NCBI RefSeq assembly: GCF_030052815.1
Contig: NC_079509.1
Location: 47,900,313-47,964,312 of the forward strand
From: Hevea brasiliensis
Lineage: Eukaryota; Streptophyta; Magnoliopsida; Malpighiales; Euphorbiaceae
DNA: 64,000 bases
Direction of reading: 5' to 3'
How positions within the stretch are numbered: position 1 is the first letter of the stretch; every line of letters begins with the position of its first letter. Below are positions 35,302-46,440 of this stretch, one piece after another. The notes below the pieces were generated by a model. That model was given only the letters and a program-made list of their open reading frames with translations. It made no database searches and was not told where the DNA came from. The position numbers were made by a program, and so were the translations under genes.

Positions 35302-37055
35302 AGCTTGTCCACCACAAGCACACCAATTATAGCAATGGAAGCCCCAATCTTGGCTTTCAAAGCCTTGCCAACCACTTGAAATTAGGGTTTTTGCTTTAGT
35401 GAAGGTTTAAGGATGTTTGGTGAGATAGAATTTCTAACAATTTTAATTCAAAAGAAATCAACAATTTCCTTTTGAATTGATGAAAAGAAAATGAAGAGGA
35501 AAGGGGAGCAATGTTGCCACCCAAGATAGGAGAGGAAAAGGAAGATAATTTTTCTTTCTTCTTTTTCACTTATATACTTAGGTCAAAGTTTACTTACTCC
35601 CTTACCACATGTCACCATAAGATCCAATCTTACTTTTGTTTGACTTAATCTCATCAAGCCAAGTGTCAAGCTCCAACTAAATCACTAAAAGGTGGTCTTC
35701 CATCATGGGAAGATAAATGGCAAGCTTGTATGCTGCCATGTGTCACCATCTCATGGTGCCACATGTCACCATGGGAAAAGATCAATTTACCCTTATATTT
35801 TAATTTGAGTTCTCAACCCAAAATTATAATTTCTCCTCTTCAAATTAATTTATATTAAATATAAATTAATTGATTAATTAATCTTTATTAATTAATTTCT
35901 CACAATTAAATTCATATTTAAACACTTAAAACATAAATTTAATTTTTACTATACATCCAATAACCTAGATTAGATTTCAAGTCATGCAAGAGACTTTGTA
36001 ATCTAATTGCAAACCAAACCTATTTAATTAATTAATTAAACTCTTTAATTAATCAATTAAACTCTTTAATTAATCAATTAAACTCTTTAATTAATCAATT
36101 AAATTACATTTTACTTGGTGATTAACTTGTGTAAATGTGTGACTTACTAGGCTCATTACTTATTGACAATGAGAAATGATATTATCTCTTAATATCATTA
36201 GAATTCTTTCTTACCTTAAAAGATTTCTCTAAATCATTTCAGGCATCTCATAGACCATGATTGACACCTAGCATAGCATGCCGTCGCCACCCAATCAGTA
36301 ATAAGGAATACCTTAAATGAACCTTTAATCATATATTACCATGCACTAGAATCTCTCCATTATAAAATCCCAATTCTAGCTGGAGTCATGGTTAATGTCA
36401 AACTCTATTTGCTATGAATATTATGTTCTCTTTTAATTTCAATCCTTAATTAATTAGATTTTCTTATCAGAAACTCTTTTCTAACTAAATCTATATGTCC
36501 TAGCCAGGAACTTAAATCATCAAGAATAATTAAATGAACATAGGATTTTATCCCTATTTACTTAGGATAATAGATTCCATTTTGATTAACACCTATCTTC
36601 ATATATAACTAGTAGGAGCCAACACATGCCCATATACCCATACACAGTACGAGTATGAAAGCAGTATCAAACTTAAACCACCTACATACAAGATAACTGT
36701 GTTATTTCAGGTCTAAAGATTATATGCACTGATATGATATATGGCAATGCATTGACAAGAATAAACTCCATGTGTTTGTCATAAGCGTCACTGGTTTGGC
36801 CTACTTATCATGTATAAGTGCCTATCATGTTTGTTATGTGGCATGAAACTCACCACTCTAACTTGTTTATATCTCATATTAATACTTTGGGAACAAACAC
36901 GATTACAATCTTTTTGGATAAGTCATGTCCTTTGTGAAGCATCCTCAATTGTGAACCAATTTATGATACTTTGTACTAGAAATACTGTCACTCATATTCT
37001 TAACAACTTAAGAATAGAATTTCTAACAAAATATTAATGGACCTTTTCAATTACA
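35302..37055 (-). repeat. Copia-2 LTR, middle piece
   Basis: Minus-strand reading matches Copia-1 3' LTR from about 6855 to 8560, for example the inverted CTCATAGACCATGATTGACACC (near 36247) and ACATTATGTTC-type words near 36420. It includes a threefold 21-bp repeat (36041-36103, CTCTTTAATTAATCAATTAAA) where Copia-1 has a single copy. It ends with TTACA (37051-37055) at the next insertion. Confidence 0.85.
36041..36103. repeat. 21-bp unit, three copies, in Copia-2 LTR
   Basis: CTCTTTAATTAATCAATTAAA starts at 36041, 36062 and 36083. Copia-1 carries only one unit at the matching place, so this is a local expansion in an AT-rich stretch. Confidence 0.9.
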
Positions 37056-38485
37056 TGATTGCATCAAATTATATAAACATTTAAGGTTAACATGCATTGC
37101 ATTTTGTTAACATTTAGTGTCCTTTTATGTTTATTTTTATATGTTTTCATTATTATTTTAGAAAACATGTTAATCCAACTCAATTCATTGATTTTTATAT
37201 TTTATCAAGTGTTTTTATGTGGTTCTAGAATCAAAGACGAGTTTGGAAGAGATTTGGAGGTTAAAACGTGAAGAAAACAGTGCCAAAAACATTACATGGG
37301 CCATGTAACCTGCCCTGTGTAACTTCCTAGACCTCGTGTAACTCTCTGGACTGAAGAAAACGTGAAAAATGAAGTGGCAGAAATTTACACGGGGCGTGTA
37401 TCACTACACGGCCTGTGTAAAAACCCCTAACAGCAATTTTAATGTGACTTTTCTTCGTTCTAACTCGACCTAGATGGACTCCTAATGCTTCTAGGACTCT
37501 GAAATTCGGGTTTTTACACCAGATATAAATAGAACAAGTCAGGAATTGAGGGAAAGGGAGAGAATTTACATCCAAAGAGGAGAATTAACATTCAAGAGCC
37601 AATTTACATTCAAGGAGGCACATCAACCTCAAGGGAGGCAAGGGAGAAACAAGATCTGCAAGATTGCTAGAAAGGATTTTCAGCTGAAGTTCCAAAAGTC
37701 TAAGGCTGCAACTCTCTTTCTGGGTTCTTTCACTCTATTTTCTTCTCATGTCTTTTCTTTATTTTTTTATAAACTTTATTGTAAAACTCACCATGGGTGA
37801 GTAGGTTCTTTATTCTAGGGTTAGGGTATAGCACTCTCAATTTCATTATGGATCTGGTTTGATTTTATTTAATATATTGGGTATTTTATTCTTTGATTCA
37901 ATCTCTTGTGATCTTAATGTATGCTATGTGTTGGTACCCACTTAGTATTGATTGCAGATATTAATTGAAGGACTGAAAGGTGAAGATTAATATTAGAAAA
38001 TCAAGATTTTGAACCTAGGAAATCTAACCTAGAGATAGGCTGATAACCTTTGTAGAGTTCCAAAATTAATCAAAGATCTTAAAGGGTTTTAATTAATTTA
38101 ATCACCACGAAAGTAGGGTTTATGTTAATTAAAATACACATTGAGTTCCTTGAGAGAGGTTTTAAGATAACTTAGGATTAATTTCCATCAAAGTAGTAAT
38201 CTCCCATTTATTGAATGAATCAGATTGTTTCTATAATTGATTAAAATGTGAACCCCTAGCTCTAGAATGTCTTTGTCCATTAGTATTTTATTTTAATTAA
38301 GTATTTAGATTTTATTTCTTTCAATCTAGATACAATCATTATTTCTCTACAATTCGATCGTCTAGATAATTAAAATCACTATAGTTTGGTACTCAACACG
38401 GTCCTCATAGGAACGATACTCTACTCATCACTTTATTACTTGTTAGCGATCTGTGCACTTGCGGTGGTTGTAAAACCAGCAAACA
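37056..38485. mobile_element. Athila/Tat-type solo LTR (1430 bp) in Copia-2 LTR
   Basis: Starts TGATTGCATCAAATT and ends CCAGCAAACA, giving TG...CA, and is flanked by a perfect TTACA duplication (37051-37055 and 38486-38490). The interrupted Copia-2 LTR aligns across it. The closing region (CTCAACACGGTCC, GATCTGTGCACTTGCGGTGG) has the wording usual at the end of Athila/Tat LTRs, suggesting plus orientation. No internal region is present. Inside are ACGG-rich palindromic words at 37292-37420. An 84-residue open frame at 37546-37800 has no recognised product. Confidence 0.85.
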
Positions 38486-38619
38486 TTACACATAAATGGA
38501 TTATGTAAATAGAAAAGTGAAATTGCCTTTTATTAATAAAATATGTACAAGATAAATACAAAATGATATGCTCTAAGGCATACTACTAACACTGAGTACC
38601 CATTTAGGTAACAAAATAA

Positions 38620-39010
38620 GAATGTCTAGCAAGTCTCTTTAACATTTGATCTATAAAAGGAAATGGAAAGTGGTCTTTTCTTGTTGCATTATTTAACTTC
38701 CTATAGTCTATGTACATTCTCCAACTAGGGGCTATTCTAGTCAGGATCAATACATAATTCTCATTCTTGACTACTGTTATGCCAACTTTTTTAGGACTAC
38801 ATGGACAAGACTAATCTAAGTACTATCAGAAATGGGGTATATGATACCCATCTAACAAATTAAGAATTTCTTTCTTGATCACCTCTTTCATATTGGGATT
38901 TAATCTCCACTGATGTTCTATTGATAGTTTATAGTTTTCTTCCAAAATAATCCTATTTATGTAAATATGAGGGCTAGTTCCCTTAATGTCATCAATATGT
39001 AGCCAATCAC
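38620..39010 (-). pseudogene. Athila/Tat-like reverse transcriptase fragment
   Basis: Minus-strand translation in pieces gives IEHQWRLNPNMKEVIKKE, then PKKVGITVV, then WRMYIDYRKLNNATRKDHFP and FPFIDQM, the well-known entry region of Athila/Tat-type RT. Frames change and a stop follows PHF. The catalytic part (YxDD-type) is absent, since Copia-2 cuts the element just after FIDQM. Confidence 0.85.
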
Positions 39011-39291
39011 CTTCCTATACTTTCTCAAAATTCTCAATAACTTCTCAACTTCTAAATCACTTGAGTTTGCATTTATAATAACAAGATAAGTTTCATTAGG
39101 ACCAAGAAATGCATACTTGAGCTTAGAAGGAAGTTGTTTTAATTATACCTTTGGCACATCTTCTTCCCTGAGAAATGGTTGCTTTACTTCACTATTCTCC
39201 ACTTGTTCAATTTGGCACATTGGTGCCATAAGACAAGGTGAATTAGTTTCCAAATGTTATGCAAAGGCTGCCACTTTTAGATTATCATCAT

Positions 39292-39860
39292 TTATACTCC
39301 CTCCATGCATAAGGCAATTTTCAAGAGGATCTTTCGGATAACTTTTCTAAAATGCTCCTCCACTACTTCATCAATAATATCAACTCTCAAGCAAGAATCT
39401 ACATCTTGATCGCGCCTCTTCATAGCATTATCAATGTTGAAAACAAGTTGATCCTCTCCAACTCTAAGAGTAAGCTTTTCACCTTTCACATTAATCAAAG
39501 CATCGATTGTAGCCAGGAAAGGTCTACCCAAGACAATAGGGATGTGAGAATCCTTTTCCATGTCTAAAACGACAAAATCAACTGGGATGTAAAATTTTGC
39601 CACCTTGAGTGGGACATTCTCTAAAATCCCTTTTGGATATTTAATTAATCTGTCTACCAACTAAAGAGAAATATTATTCAGCTTAAGGTAATCACAACCA
39701 TATTGAGTTTTTCATATATAGAGAGAGGCACAGGGCTTACACTAGCCCCTAAGTCACATAGAGTATTGGTAGAGCATGATTCTCCAATATGGCATAGAAT
39801 TGAAAAACTCCTCGGATCTTTGAGCGTCGGAGGGAGTTTATTTTGAATGATAACACTGCA
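39292..39860 (-). pseudogene. Athila/Tat-like aspartic protease
   Basis: A clean frame at 39292-39660 (122 residues) reads MVDRLIKYPKGILENVPLKV, then VVLDMEKDSHIPIVLGRPFL and ATIDALINVKGEKLTLRVG. This is the C-terminal half of the protease typical of Athila/Tat polyproteins. The active-site half lies upstream on the minus strand (about 39700-39860: CDLGASVSPVPLSIYEKL) and is separated by a stop near 39661. DLGA is the expected active-site word. Confidence 0.88.
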
Positions 39861-40564
39861 TTACTCAATTAAGCCTACAGTTTCATGATCTTTAAGTCTC
39901 CTCTTATTTAAGAGAATTTCCTTTGGAAACTTCGCATAAGAGGGCATTTGAGAAAAGGGTATCAATGAAAGGCACTTAGATGTAAAGCTTCTTCAATACT
40001 TCTAAAAACTTCTCAAATTGCTTGTTTAATCTTGCCTTTTGAAATCATTGTGGAAAAGGTAATAGTGGCTTGTAAGGTTTTGGAGGAATGTACTTCTTTT
40101 CTGTCTCCACAACTTGCTCTTTACGTTTTTTTGCTCTCTTATTGTTTTCCCTCTCATTCATAACTTCTTCTAGTGTCGCATCACTATCAATGTTTTTCTC
40201 TCTATCCACAACTTTTGCATCTTCTCTCTTCTCACTCTTTTCACTCTTCTCATTGTTTAATATTTTACCACTCCTGGGTGTAATAGCTTGACATTGGTCT
40301 CATGGGTTTTTTGGCTAACTAGGAAATTTACCCATAGATTTGGTACCTGAGAAGCTTGCTTGTTATACAATCTGATTTTTCAACATTCTATTGTGAGTTT
40401 ACGCTTAGTGAAGCCTTGCTTTCATCTCTCTCATCTCCTCATCATGCTTGTTCTGATTAGCAAGAATTTGTTATAACAAAGCTTCTATAGTAGAACTTTG
40501 TTCTTGTTGTCTAGGTGGAGGTGGAGGGTTAGTCTTCTTCTTCTAAAAACCAGGCAATGGTTAT

Positions 40565-41060
40565 TTATGTTACTGATATTGTTGCCCTTATTGTTTTGGT
40601 GGAAAACCTTAAGTTAGAGCTTGGTTTATTGACTTCCCCATGAAAAATTTGGATGGTTCTTCCAAGTTGGATTGTATGTCTAAGAGTAAGGATTTCCCAC
40701 TGCTTTTGCCTATAATTTCTAACATATGAAATTGGTTCTCCATAATCCACACCACAACTCATAATTCCTTCTGCATAAATAACTTGTTGAGAATTTCTAG
40801 AGGATGATGAACTAACTATTGTGCTTAGATCTTTCATCTTCTTTGTTAGCACATTTGTAAGTGCATTAAATTTGGCATTGATCATGTTGAATGGATCAAG
40901 CTCATACATTCCTGCAGCTTACTTTTTTTGAAGTGGAACTGGATCTCTTGGACTACTCCATAAATGAGTGCTTTTTTGTTATTTTCTCTAATAACTCTTA
41001 TGCTTCATTCTCACGTTTCATTATAACCTCATCTATTTTGCCACATCAGCTAAATTCAAT
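40565..41060 (-). pseudogene. Athila/Tat-like gag, C-terminal part
   Basis: Minus-strand reading opens with NEA..ELLEKITKK near 41010, then SSSTSKKV and MYELDPFNMINAKFNALT at 40909, the usual end of an Athila-type Gag. In a second frame the words YNPTWKNHPNFSWG can be read near 40640, showing a frameshift between them. Between this and the protease (39860-40565) only decayed sequence with a lysine/serine-rich character on the minus strand is seen. Confidence 0.75.
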
Positions 41061-41805
41061 AAAGTTACATGGCTGTGCAAGTGCTTGTGTAGGATCTTGT
41101 GTAGAATCAGGTCTGAGAAGGATGGGTAAGAATGGACTTGCATGGCCATGCAAGTTCCTGTGCAACTTTTGGTAACTTTGAGTGATGCTTCATATTATTG
41201 CATAAGCAGTTGCATGGCTAAGCTGTGCAACTTTGAAAATTTTTTTAGTTTTCTACGTAACCAGCTGCACAACATGCAAGAGGATGTGAAACTTTCAATG
41301 GGTTTTAAATTATTCTTTGAATTTTTGCATAAGCAATTATACGACCATGCAAGATCCTGTGCAACTTGCTGGAATTTTATAATTGGTTTCCTAATTCTTT
41401 TATAAGTATTTGCACAGCCACGTAAGAGCCTAAGCAACTTTTGGCAAGTTTCTATAACTTCTTTATTTTTTTGGATACAAGTTGCACAGGCTGTGCAGCT
41501 CCTTGTGTAACTTTCGACAACCACTAGCTTCAGCAATTTTTGCACTTCATTTTTAGCTTCTTTTAGCTTAGAATTAACTCTTCACACATGTAATTGATTC
41601 CTAAATCTTACACATGTAATTGATTCCTAAATCTTCAAAAGTACCATTTAACCTATATAATAAGAAGAAATACATAAATTAAACTAGAATTAATGAATGT
41701 GGGAAACTAACTAAATTAGGAATAAAATGAACTAAAACTAATTAATAAAAGAGCAAAATGACTATAAAATCCAACTTAAATAGCTATATGATAAGTAAAT
41801 ATCAA
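41061..41805 (-). repeat. probable LTR/leader of the Athila/Tat-like element
   Basis: Starts (minus strand) TGATATTTACTTATCATAT. It contains a 26-27-bp duplicated word (ACACATGTAATTGATTCC, twice near 41585-41635) and many words of the kind TTGCACAGCCTGTGCAAC and CATGGCCATGCAAG at 41070-41520. Gag wording begins right after it, with no primer site seen, so sequence is missing between. Open frames on both strands here are by-products of the repeats. Confidence 0.5.
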
Positions 41806-44800
41806 TGAGTCTAAGAATAGATGTACTTGAGGATAATTAACGATTTATGAGAATTCAATAACCCACTAGAAATATGTCCTAACTGAGATTTCTATTTCCT
41901 ACTGTGGAAGTGTAGGATTCACCAAGTTAGTGGGAGGACAAATTTGATTGAAAAACCCTATGTATTTTGATAAGTTACAAAACACAACATACTATTTGTA
42001 TCTTGCTATTATGCGTAGTAAATTCTTATAAATGAAAATGACACCATTACCTACCATCATTCTTGTTGGCATGCTAAATGCTAATAAGCTTACTGGGCCT
42101 AGTTTCTTGGATTAATATAAGAATTTAAAAGTAGTTTTAAATTCTAAACATATGAGATATGTCTTAGACTCAAAACCCCTAAATCCATTATATGAAGTTG
42201 ATGACTTATAAGCTAGGTGTTACGTGTTTGCCTCAATGAGCAAACAGTTGCAAAGGGAGCATGAGAACACATAGTTAGCTTCAAAAATCTTGGTTTGCCT
42301 ACAAAGGTTATATGGTAAATAAAACAAAACTGCAAAACATGAGATATTAAAGTAGTTGTTCATGATTAAGATATTGGAAGGGATGAATATAGGAGATGAC
42401 TTGCACAATTTGATTGTGTTGAGTCATGATTTCTTGAAAGATTTCACCCACCATTAAATTTGATCCATTATTTTTTTTCCTAACTCTTTCTTTAAGTCTA
42501 TTATAGACTTTCACATGAACAAGCTAGAGTGTACACTTGTAGAGTTATTAAAATTGCTTGTCACAACTCAAAAGCCTATGTCTAACAATAAGGGAAAGGA
42601 AGTAGTCTTAGTTGCTTATATTTGAAGTTGGATTATGAAAAAAAAAAAAAAGCAACATGAATAAGAATGTTTCAATCCCTAAACTTTGAAGGAAAGTTTC
42701 CAAGAGTCAATTTAAGGATAAAAAGGTTGAAACTGTAGACAAGGGAAAATGTTTCTACTGCTAAAAGGCAAGGCATTAGAAAAAGAATTGCCTAAAGTAC
42801 TTGGAGTAAAAGAAAAGCAAGAATAATAAGCCTTGTGAAGGTATGTCGATATCTTGTTATTTATATTCAAATAGTACTTATAGTTCATCATTATTATTGT
42901 TGGTGCCTGTTCTCACAAATGTATTGATATGTAGGAACTAGCAATCAGTAAAGCTTGGACGGGATATGAAGATATACTAGATATTGGCAATAGAGCAAAG
43001 GTTGCTACCAAGTCCATAGGGTTTTATCTTTGTATACAACTGGTTTTGTTCTAAATTATGTTTAATATACCTAATGTTTTTTAAACATCATTTCTTTATC
43101 AAGCATGACTCATAATGGATATAAATTTTAGTTCATAAATGTTGTTTACATTTTATTTTAAAAATGAAATTTTGGCATGGGTTACTTAAAGAGTGACCTT
43201 TATTATGTTGATAATAGTAACAAAAACAATTCTAAGCAATTAATTTGAGATTAATATAATCATCAGAACCAAATCTACCCTAAAATGAATTTAGCTTTTA
43301 TGAACATGTCAAATTGTAAAGGATAGGATCACTAAATTGGAAAAGTTATGGACTTAGTTCTTATTGGTCTAACTGATGAGTCTTGTTCTCAAGGCAAAAT
43401 GTCAAAATCAAAAGAGTTGAAGGAGTTTTAAAACTAATAGATAGAGAAGTATATGGCCCATTTGTATAAATGGTTAGAAAAGGTTTTTCTCAATATTTTA
43501 AGGATGTTTATACTTGAATAAATATAAATTTGAAATCTTTGAAAAGTTTAAAGAATTCAAATATGAAGTAGAGAAAAATATATGTGAAAAAGTATTGATG
43601 TCTTTGATCTTATCAAGGCCAAGCATACTTAAGACTAAATTCAATGAGTTTCTAAAGGAATAAGGTTTTTTTTTTTCTCAAACTAAATCCTCTTAGAACA
43701 CCATAGTTGTATGGGGTGTCTAAAAGAAGGACGAGTGCCATGTTTGGCAAAGTACAAAATATGATAAACTATAAGAAATTGCTAACTTTATTATAGGGAA
43801 TAGCATTATTAATAGCTTCAAATCTTCAAAGTAGATTTTGATCTAAATCAATTTCCACCGCATTATATTAGATATGCTGTGGTTAGACACAAAGTTTTAA
43901 GGTTTTTAGGATTGCAATTGTTAAAAGTGAAATCTGATAAAGGATAAATTTGTTGAGTATTTTAAAGGAAGTTTAGTTGGGTACCTTATGATGCATCCCA
44001 CATCGGTCCTACAGGGAGTTCTTGGGTGTTATATATATGGGTTTGTAAACCTCTCCTTGTAAGCTAGCTTTTGAGGTAGAGTTAGGCGGGTTCATATCAT
44101 TTGGTATCAAAGCCTTACTGTGCACAGATCGATGGCCATGTACAAAGGTTCCCTGATTTTCTTCAGGAGAGGTCAAGGTGAAAGAGTCAAGACCCTAATT
44201 GCTTCATGAGGACGATCAGGAATGATATGTTCCATATCGGTCTACAGGGAGGTCTTGGGTGTTATATATATGGGTTTGCAAATCTCTCGTTGTGAGCTAG
44301 CCTTTGAGGTGGAGTTAGGCGGGTTCATATCACCTTAAATGAAGTTTATGGTATTATTTCTATCTTCCTGCATAAAAAGGAGTTGTTATATGTGAGGTCA
44401 TTATTCTTGAGAGAAGAGTTTCTATAAGAAAATAATAAAGTAAGGAAGATGAAATTAGATGAAAAGTTATCTAACAACAAATTAAATGGATATAAATCCT
44501 TCCAGTATTGAGCTAATACCTATTAATTTTGTCTCCATATCAATACCTTGAAGTTAGTTACTATATTGAAGAGATATATAATTCTACGTGATAATGTACA
44601 AAAGTTGTTCATTCATGTAAAAATTGGTTAAGAGATGATCATACATTTAATGAAGAAATTATATTGGATATATATCTATTTCTCATTAGTAGTAAGTGCC
44701 ATAAGATCCAAAATAGATTTAACCATTAAGAACCAAATCTATGTTCTTGTAAACTTTCTTATGTGTATGGTATCTAGTGCAAGTTGAAAACATTTTTCAA

Positions 44801-46075
44801 GAAATAAAGAAGTTCTAATGAGGTAGAGACCTATAAGGTAAGGCTAATTGTGAAAAAGGGTTTTACTAAAGTAAAGGGTTTGACTATGAGGAAACCACCA
44901 TATAGGCTATGCTTAAATCCATTTAGATTTTAATGGCTACACTATGATTATATGTTGGGGCAACTAGTTGTTGAAACTACCTTCTTTAATGGAAACATTG
45001 AGGAAGATATAATCTCAGAAAGGTTCAAAGTGTATAAGCTTAAGAGATCCATTTATAGTCTTAAGCAAAACTTCGAGAAGCTCTGTAAGCACAAAAAGGT
45101 TAATGGGAGCAACTTCTTTTATGACCTTATGTATGGATGATTTTTCATTAATTGGAAATGACAATTAGCATACTAACGAATGTAAAGCTTAGTTGTATAA
45201 ATCTTTATTCGTAATAGAATTAGGGAAGAAAACTTATATTCTTAGTTTTGCATCTATAGAGATGGAGCAAATAAGAATAATAGGTTTGTCCCATAGGTTT
45301 GTATTTGGAAAGGATGTCGAAAGGGTTTGACAAGCTTAATTCCAAAAAGGGATTGTTGCTTAAGAGGCATGATATCTAACTTTCTTAGGAAAAGTCTTCT
45401 AAGACTTCTAAAGAGAGAAGCCAAGCATGCTAAGTTATGTATGAGATAGCATATTGCATATGCTATTCGTGATTAGCAAATACTAATCAAATCCAGGTTT
45501 GAAATGCTTGGTATTTGTCAAGAGTATTCCTAAATACTTTGGAAGTATTTGAGATATTAATCTTGATAAAAGGAGACAGAAATTTGCAGCTAATAGTCTA
45601 TAAATTCTTACTTTTAGTTAAATGATAAAGATAGAAAGTCTATCTAAACGTTTTATGTCTAATTGTGGAGGTTGAATAGTCAATTGGAAAGGTTTCAAAT
45701 GAGTAACAACTATGGATTCTACTATAGAAGCTAAATGTTTCGCTGCGTAGGATGTTGCAAATAGGTTGTTTGGATTCAAAAGTTCTTAACATAACTTAAA
45801 ATAGGTCCCTTGATTTTATCATTAGTCTCTCTCAATTGTGATAACAACAATGCCTTAGCTCACGCAAAGAAATTAGGTCTCACTTGAAATCTAAACACCA
45901 AGAGAAGCTAAATCATTAATCCATAAAACTAGTTGAAAGTAGCATAGAGGATAGCGTCGGCTAGTAACCTAGCTGATCCTTTCACATAAACCATAGATTG
46001 ACAATAGTTAGGCAATCATCTTGGGAAGATGAGTACTATATGTTGTAGTTATTGGCTCTAATGCAAAAGGGAGAA
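41806..46075 (+). pseudogene. decayed copia internal region, copy 1
   Basis: Matches the end of the Copia-1 leader (41806-41990), then gag (ANKLTGP near 42085, LFMIKILEGMNIGDDLHNL near 42356), the zinc knuckle CFYC...H....C at 42750-42793, the pre-integrase region (about 43270-43400), integrase scraps (AMFGKVQNMINY near 43738), reverse transcriptase (EVETYKVRL near 44822) and an RNase H tail (about 45600-46000). Stops and indels occur every few codons. A TRIM lies inside at 43989-44332. The polypurine AAGGGAGAA precedes the LTR remnant at 46076. Confidence 0.88.
43989..44332 (+). mobile_element. TRIM (miniature LTR element), copy 1
   Basis: Two ~110-bp terminal repeats (43989-44099 and 44223-44332) start TGATGCATCCCACATCGG or TGATATGTTCCATATCGG and end GGGTTCATATCA. 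The primer site TGGTATCAAAGCC (44102-44114) follows the first. The ~120-bp middle is too short to encode a protein. Target-site duplication CCTTA is perfect (43984-43988 and 44333-44337). TRIMs rely on proteins of other LTR elements. The terminal word CCCACATCGG is common in plant TRIMs. Confidence 0.93.
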
Positions 46076-46440
46076 TGTTAGTGGTATGCCCTTGAGTATG
46101 ATCATAGTGTTGTATATTGTAAACCTAATTCCCAATAAATGGCTTTAATATATTTTTTTTTACTTAAAATGTTTATATTTAATTGAACAATTCATTAGTT
46201 TTTTGTTAAAAGTTCAATTCTCAAAGAATTGAGAATATGAGTAATTGAATTGTCCATTATGTCAATTAATGCAAGTTTCTTCCTTATGAGCTCTTCAAAA
46301 CGACCCATACTAGAAAGGACACCTCTGAGTTTGTTGATGCAAGCTCCTAGGCAATTCATGTAAGTGAAAATGCATTTATTTTGATGTTTTCCAGTTATAT
46401 CTATTATTTGCATGTCAACTTGCATTGAAATTGTTATTTG
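46076..46440 (+). repeat. copia LTR remnant, copy 1
   Basis: TGTTAGTGGTATGCCCTTGAG matches the Copia-1 LTR start at 6743, and AACAATTCATTAG...GAGAATATGAGT matches in a looser way as far as about 46440. The match fades there, and a different sequence follows, so the LTR is truncated. Confidence 0.75.

Larger units (their letters stand above)
9055..38591 (-). mobile_element. Copia-2: minus-strand 5' LTR split by nested insertions
   Basis: On the minus strand the LTR starts at 38591 (complement of TACTACTAACA, i.e. TGTTAGTAG) and ends at 9055 beside the primer site. Pieces of it are 38486-38591, 35302-37055 and 9055-9409; each aligns in order with the Copia-1 3' LTR. The gaps are filled by an Athila/Tat-type solo LTR (37056-38485) and by a gypsy-type solo LTR (9410-35296) which itself contains Gypsy-A and Gypsy-B. 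It is the outermost layer of the nest except for the Athila-like element to its right. Confidence 0.88.
38592..41805 (-). mobile_element. Athila/Tat-like Ty3/gypsy element, decayed, truncated by Copia-2
   Basis: Read on the minus strand from 41805 down: LTR/leader-like sequence, gag end, aspartic protease and the first part of reverse transcriptase, then a break at 38591 where the Copia-2 LTR begins. The right edge TGATAAGTAAATATCA at 41790-41805 is where alignment with copia leader sequence starts, which suggests the element had itself inserted into the decayed copia copy at 41806. All domains carry stops and gaps. Confidence 0.78.

Noticed and set aside
37546..37800. 84-residue open frame as a gene
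   Set aside because: It falls wholly inside the 37056-38485 solo LTR and shows no domain or codon pattern.
37056..38485. 1430-bp insertion as a DNA transposon
   Set aside because: TG...CA ends, 5-bp duplication and the Athila/Tat-type end wording indicate a solo LTR.
41195..41545. 116-residue minus-strand open frame with many Cys
   Set aside because: It is produced by the repeated TTGCACAG/CTGTGCAA words of the LTR or leader; no family recognised, and an overlapping frame exists on the other strand.
43989..44332. TRIM as two separate MITEs
   Set aside because: The repeats are direct rather than inverted, and a primer site follows the first one.
44952..45140. 62-residue open frame as a gene
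   Set aside because: It is a short surviving piece of the decayed copia reverse transcriptase (VYKLKRSIYSLKQ).
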